The notes below the pieces were generated by a model. The model was not told where the DNA came from. It searched no databases and saw only the letters and a program-made list of their open reading frames with translations. A program made the translations under genes and the position numbers. Positions 4,534 through 6,958 of a DNA stretch of 6,958 nucleotides are shown in pieces (position 1 is the first letter of the stretch; the number at the start of each line of letters is the position of its first letter). The DNA comes from Comamonadaceae bacterium (lineage in GTDB: Bacteria; Pseudomonadota; Gammaproteobacteria; Burkholderiales; Burkholderiaceae_C), in assembly GCA_947461325.1 (NCBI GenBank), contig CANHLD010000090.1, positions 1-6,958 on the forward strand, written 5' to 3'.

Positions 4534-6297
4534 ATGACCTTCTCCATCCACGGCTTAGCAGTAGCGCGAGGAATTGCTATCGGCAAGGCAGTGCTGGTGG
4601 CCAGCAGTCGCGTGGATGTGGCTCACTATTTCATTCAGCAAGCGCAAATTGAAGAGGAACTCAACCGCTTCAGCCAAGCCCGAAATGCAGTCATGGCAGA
4701 AGTCCAGCGTTTGCACCAATCGGTACCCAAAGATGCACCGCCTGAATTAGCCGCGCTGCTTGAAGTGCACATGATGCTGTTGCAGGACGAAATGCTCGCC
4801 GACGGTGTCAGGCATTGGGTCTCAGACAGGTTGTACAACGCTGAATGGGCCTTGACTTCGCAACTCGAAGTCGTCTCCAGACAGTTTGACGACATGGAAG
4901 ATGTGTATTTGCGAGAGCGCAAAGGGGATTTGGAACAAGTCGTCGAGCGTTTGTTGCGTCACATGAAAGGCTTGACCACCCAATTGCCGCAACCTACGGA
5001 GCGCAAATCTCCCAACACCTGGCACCAAGACCAATTGCTGGATGACAGCCATGACGCACCGCTGGTGCTGATCGCGCATGACTTGTCACCGGCGGACATG
5101 CTGCAGTTCAAGCAAGGCGTATTCACTGGCTTTGTCACCGATGTCGGCGGCAAAACATCGCATACAGCCATAGTGGCGCGCAGTCTGGACATACCGGCAG
5201 TGGTGGGTGCGCGCCAAGCCAGCCAATGGGTCAAACAAGATGACTGGGTGATTATTGACGGCGACGCGGGGGTCATCATTGTCAGCCCTTCCCCCATTAT
5301 TCTGGCTGAATATGCTTTCAAACAAAGGCAGTCTGAGTTGGAGCGTGAGCGGTTGGCGCGGTTGCGGCATACACCGGCAGTCACTGTCGACGGTCAACAA
5401 GTGCATTTGCTGGCCAATATCGAGTTGCCGGAAGACGCGCCTTCGGCGCTGGCAATGGGTGCGGTTGGCGTGGGTTTGTTTCGCAGCGAATTCTTGTTTA
5501 TGGGGCGCGACGGAAAGTTGCCTGACGAACAAGAGCAATACCAAGCCTACAAACGGGCGGTTGAAGGCATGAAAGGCCTGCCGGTGACGATTCGAACTGT
5601 GGATGTGGGCGCAGACAAACCCCTAGATCGCACAGCCAAAGACCAGGAACATTTGAATCCAGCGCTGGGGCTGCGTGCCATTCGCTGGAGTCTGGCAGAT
5701 CCGGGCATGTTTTTGAGTCAACTGCGGGCCATATTGCGCGCCGCAGTGCATGGCAAGGTCAATTTGTTGATACCAATGCTGGCACACGCCCAGGAAATCC
5801 ATCAAACTTTTCAATTGCTGGAACTTGCACGTCAGCAATTGGATAAAAAGTCAGTGCCATACGGCCCGTTAAGAGTGGGAGCCATGATTGAAGTGCCGGC
5901 AGCAGCTTTAAGCCTGCCACTGTTCCTCAAGCATTTTGATTTTTTGTCGGTCGGCACCAATGATTTGATCCAATACACACTCGCTATTGACCGCGCCGAT
6001 GAGCAAGTGGCGCATTTGTACGACCCACTGCATCCTGCCATATTGAATTTGGTGGCCAACACGATTGCGCAAGGCGCGGCTGCCGGTAAAGAAGTTGCGT
6101 TATGCGGCGAAATGGCGGGTGACCCAAGTTTGACACGATTGTTGCTGGGTTTGGGTTTGCGCTACTTCTCCATGCACCCGACCCAGATTTTGCGGGTCAA
6201 ACAAGAAGTCTTGCGTGCCGATACGCAGCGTTTGGCGCCATGGGCTCAATACGTCATGCAATCAGAAAACCCGGCCGCAGAAATGCAAACCACCTGA
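4534..6297 (+). CDS. ptsI: Phosphoenolpyruvate-protein phosphotransferase (PTS enzyme I)
   Basis: A 587-residue cytosolic enzyme that takes phosphate from PEP and transfers it to HPr, the first step of the PTS relay. The order is an N-terminal HPr-binding and swivelling domain, with phospho-His210 in GGKTSHTAIVARS (205-217), then the PEP-binding barrel: LFRSEFLFM (315-323), TIRTVDVGADKP (352-363), IEVPAAA (452-458), SVGTNDLIQYT (472-482) and CGEMAGDP (524-531) with catalytic Cys524. All expected active-site residues are present. The segment between the N-terminal helices and the His domain (about 150-176) is polar and roughly 20 residues longer than in E. coli EI (575 aa). No strong Shine-Dalgarno site is near the ATG (GAAGG at 4515-4519 is 14 bases away), so coupling to ptsH is likely. 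Its TGA directly abuts the stop of the convergent NUDIX gene. Confidence 0.97.
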   Translation: MTFSIHGLAVARGIAIGKAVLVASSRVDVAHYFIQQAQIEEELNRFSQARNAVMAEVQRLHQSVPKDAPPELAALLEVHMMLLQDEMLADGVRHWVSDRLYNAEWALTSQLEVVSRQFDDMEDVYLRERKGDLEQVVERLLRHMKGLTTQLPQPTERKSPNTWHQDQLLDDSHDAPLVLIAHDLSPADMLQFKQGVFTGFVTDVGGKTSHTAIVARSLDIPAVVGARQASQWVKQDDWVIIDGDAGVIIVSPSPIILAEYAFKQRQSELERERLARLRHTPAVTVDGQQVHLLANIELPEDAPSALAMGAVGVGLFRSEFLFMGRDGKLPDEQEQYQAYKRAVEGMKGLPVTIRTVDVGADKPLDRTAKDQEHLNPALGLRAIRWSLADPGMFLSQLRAILRAAVHGKVNLLIPMLAHAQEIHQTFQLLELARQQLDKKSVPYGPLRVGAMIEVPAAALSLPLFLKHFDFLSVGTNDLIQYTLAIDRADEQVAHLYDPLHPAILNLVANTIAQGAAAGKEVALCGEMAGDPSLTRLLLGLGLRYFSMHPTQILRVKQEVLRADTQRLAPWAQYVMQSENPAAEMQTT

Positions 6298-6801
6298 TCA
6301 GGGCGTACCGCCCGGCATGAACACACTGTCATCGGTGTAAATCATGTCCAGCGGCAGGCGTATGCCCTTGGCGTGGTCTTCGGCGCAACGGATCAGCAAA
6401 CGGCTGCGGTGCCGCGCTTGGCTGGCTTTCATTTCGTCAATATTCATCCAAAGGGTTCGCACAATGCCTGTATCCAACTGTCTGGATGCGTCATGCGCGC
6501 CGAGCGTGCCGGTGAAGGCAAACCGCAAATAGGTGATGTCTTCTTCTGGATCCTCCGGTGTGGGCGGTTTGCTAAAGCGCGACAGGTAAATGCCAACCAG
6601 TGCGGTCGGCGTGAAAGCAAACGCAGTTTCCTCTAAGACTTCGCGTACACAGGCTTGCAGCGGCGACTCGCCCGGGTCTAAATGTCCGGCAGGGTTGTTG
6701 AACATCAAGCCTTTGGGGGTGTGCTCTTCAACCAATAAATAGCGGCCTTCTTTTTCGATGATGCCCGCCACAGTCACACTGGGCTTCCAACGGTACGTCA
6801 T
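6298..6801 (-). CDS. NUDIX hydrolase, NudJ-like
   Basis: A 167-residue Mg-dependent pyrophosphohydrolase. The Nudix box begins at Gly39 (GHLDPGE), continues SPLQACV and then REVLEETAF (53-61). Glu45, Arg53, Glu54, Glu57 and Glu58, which shape the metal site, are all present, while the Gly usual after EET is Ala60. The start KPSVTVAGIIEKEGRYLLVEE and the FNNPAGHL segment resemble E. coli NudJ, which hydrolyses nucleoside di/triphosphates and the thiamine precursor HMP-PP, but the substrate here cannot be read from sequence. The tail, roughly residues 135-167 (LLIRCAED, IRLPLDMIYTDDSVF), also fits the NudJ-like subgroup. The ATG is at 6799-6801, with a weak AGGGA 9 bases upstream. It is divergent from pntA with a 74-bp gap and convergent with ptsI with no gap at all. 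Confidence 0.9.
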   Translation of the reverse strand: MTYRWKPSVTVAGIIEKEGRYLLVEEHTPKGLMFNNPAGHLDPGESPLQACVREVLEETAFAFTPTALVGIYLSRFSKPPTPEDPEEDITYLRFAFTGTLGAHDASRQLDTGIVRTLWMNIDEMKASQARHRSRLLIRCAEDHAKGIRLPLDMIYTDDSVFMPGGTP

Positions 6802-6862
6802 GGTGCAAAATCCCTGTTTTTTGGGCGTGTTGTGAATCTGCGATGATTCTCGCCCATTGAGT

Positions 6863-6870
6863 AGAGGAGA
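6863..6870 (+). promoter_or_regulatory. Ribosome binding site of pntA
   Basis: AGAGGAGA contains AGGAG (6865-6869), 6 bases before the ATG at 6876, and fixes the start. Elsewhere in the 74-bp divergent gap (6802-6875) I see a short inverted repeat, GAATC-N6-GATTC (6834-6849), but no convincing -35/-10 pair. Confidence 0.7.
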
Positions 6871-6875
6871 TAAAC

Positions 6876-6958
6876 ATGCTGATTGGCGTGCCTGCCGAAA
6901 CCACGGCGGGCGAAACCCGTGTTGCCGTGACCCCTGAAACGGCCAAAAAAATCATTGC
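6876..6958 (+). CDS. pntA: NAD(P) transhydrogenase alpha subunit, N-terminal fragment (partial)
   Basis: Twenty-seven complete codons run off the end of the window: MLIGVPAETTAGETRVAVTP followed by ETAKKII. The pattern IGVP-x-E-x5-ETRVA-x-TP-x-T matches the N terminus of PntA (E. coli: MRIGIPRERLTNETRVAATP, from memory), part of the membrane complex that uses the proton gradient to reduce NADP with NADH. Alanine dehydrogenase shares this fold and a similar start (IGVPKE, YRVALTP), but the ETRVA and ETAKK residues favour PntA. A strong Shine-Dalgarno site supports the start. pntB and the remainder should lie to the right of the window. Confidence 0.85.
   Translation, partial: MLIGVPAETTAGETRVAVTPETAKKII

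Noticed and set aside
5086..5544. Minus-strand open frame of about 150 codons inside ptsI
   Set aside because: It overlaps the phospho-His and barrel motifs of enzyme I in antisense and its protein shows no known pattern; several other such frames in ptsI are similar.
6728..6955. Minus-strand open frame spanning the NUDIX/pntA gap
   Set aside because: It overlaps the strong pntA Shine-Dalgarno site and start codon as well as the NUDIX start in another frame, with no recognisable product.
1..6958. CRISPR array, insertion sequence, phage or toxin-antitoxin genes
   Set aside because: No regularly spaced repeats, transposase, integrase or small paired toxin-antitoxin frames are visible; every stretch over 300 bases is covered by a recognised core gene.

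Overview
The window looks like ordinary core chromosome of a betaproteobacterium, most likely order Burkholderiales and perhaps Comamonadaceae or a close relative. Supporting points are the sequences of L29 and S17, the AxCP-like cytochrome c', the cytochrome b561, the NudJ-like hydrolase with the EETAF Nudix variant, and a transporter-less PTS set (EIIA of the mannose class, HPr, EI). The genus assignment is inferred from remembered family resemblance, not from a search. Base composition looks even, and I see no mobile element, tRNA, rRNA or CRISPR.

Left part (1-615): the distal end of the S10 ribosomal protein operon, with the last 20 codons of rplP, then rpmC and rpsQ. rpsQ is not followed by rplN. 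Instead a hairpin plus T-run closes the transcript at 584-615.

Redox block (616-2460): a Prx5-type peroxiredoxin on the plus strand, a convergent membrane cytochrome b561 on the minus strand, and a divergent periplasmic cytochrome c' on the plus strand. The two cytochromes share a 100-bp divergent control region with a near-perfect 20-bp palindrome placed between a plausible -35 and -10. Together the three genes suggest handling of peroxide and NO stress, with b561 a possible membrane electron partner of the c-type cytochrome (inference).

Metabolic block (2459-3706, minus): a family III (CaiB/BaiF) CoA-transferase that most resembles the succinyl-CoA:glutarate CoA-transferase group. It converges on cytochrome c', with a hairpin filling the 29-bp gap.

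PTS block (3843-6297, plus): a tight cluster of EIIA(Man), HPr and enzyme I without an EIIB or EIIC sugar permease nearby. It probably acts as a phosphorelay that senses PEP supply and regulates other processes. The divergent region before it carries a long imperfect inverted repeat (3747-3786).

Right end (6298-6958): a NUDIX hydrolase on the minus strand whose stop codon directly abuts the ptsI stop, then the divergent first 27 codons of pntA (proton-translocating NAD(P) transhydrogenase alpha subunit).

I found no convincing undescribed multi-gene system. The items most worth a second look are in the noncoding DNA: the promoter that appears to overlap the rpsQ terminator, the palindrome upstream of cytochrome c', and the inverted repeat upstream of the EIIA gene.
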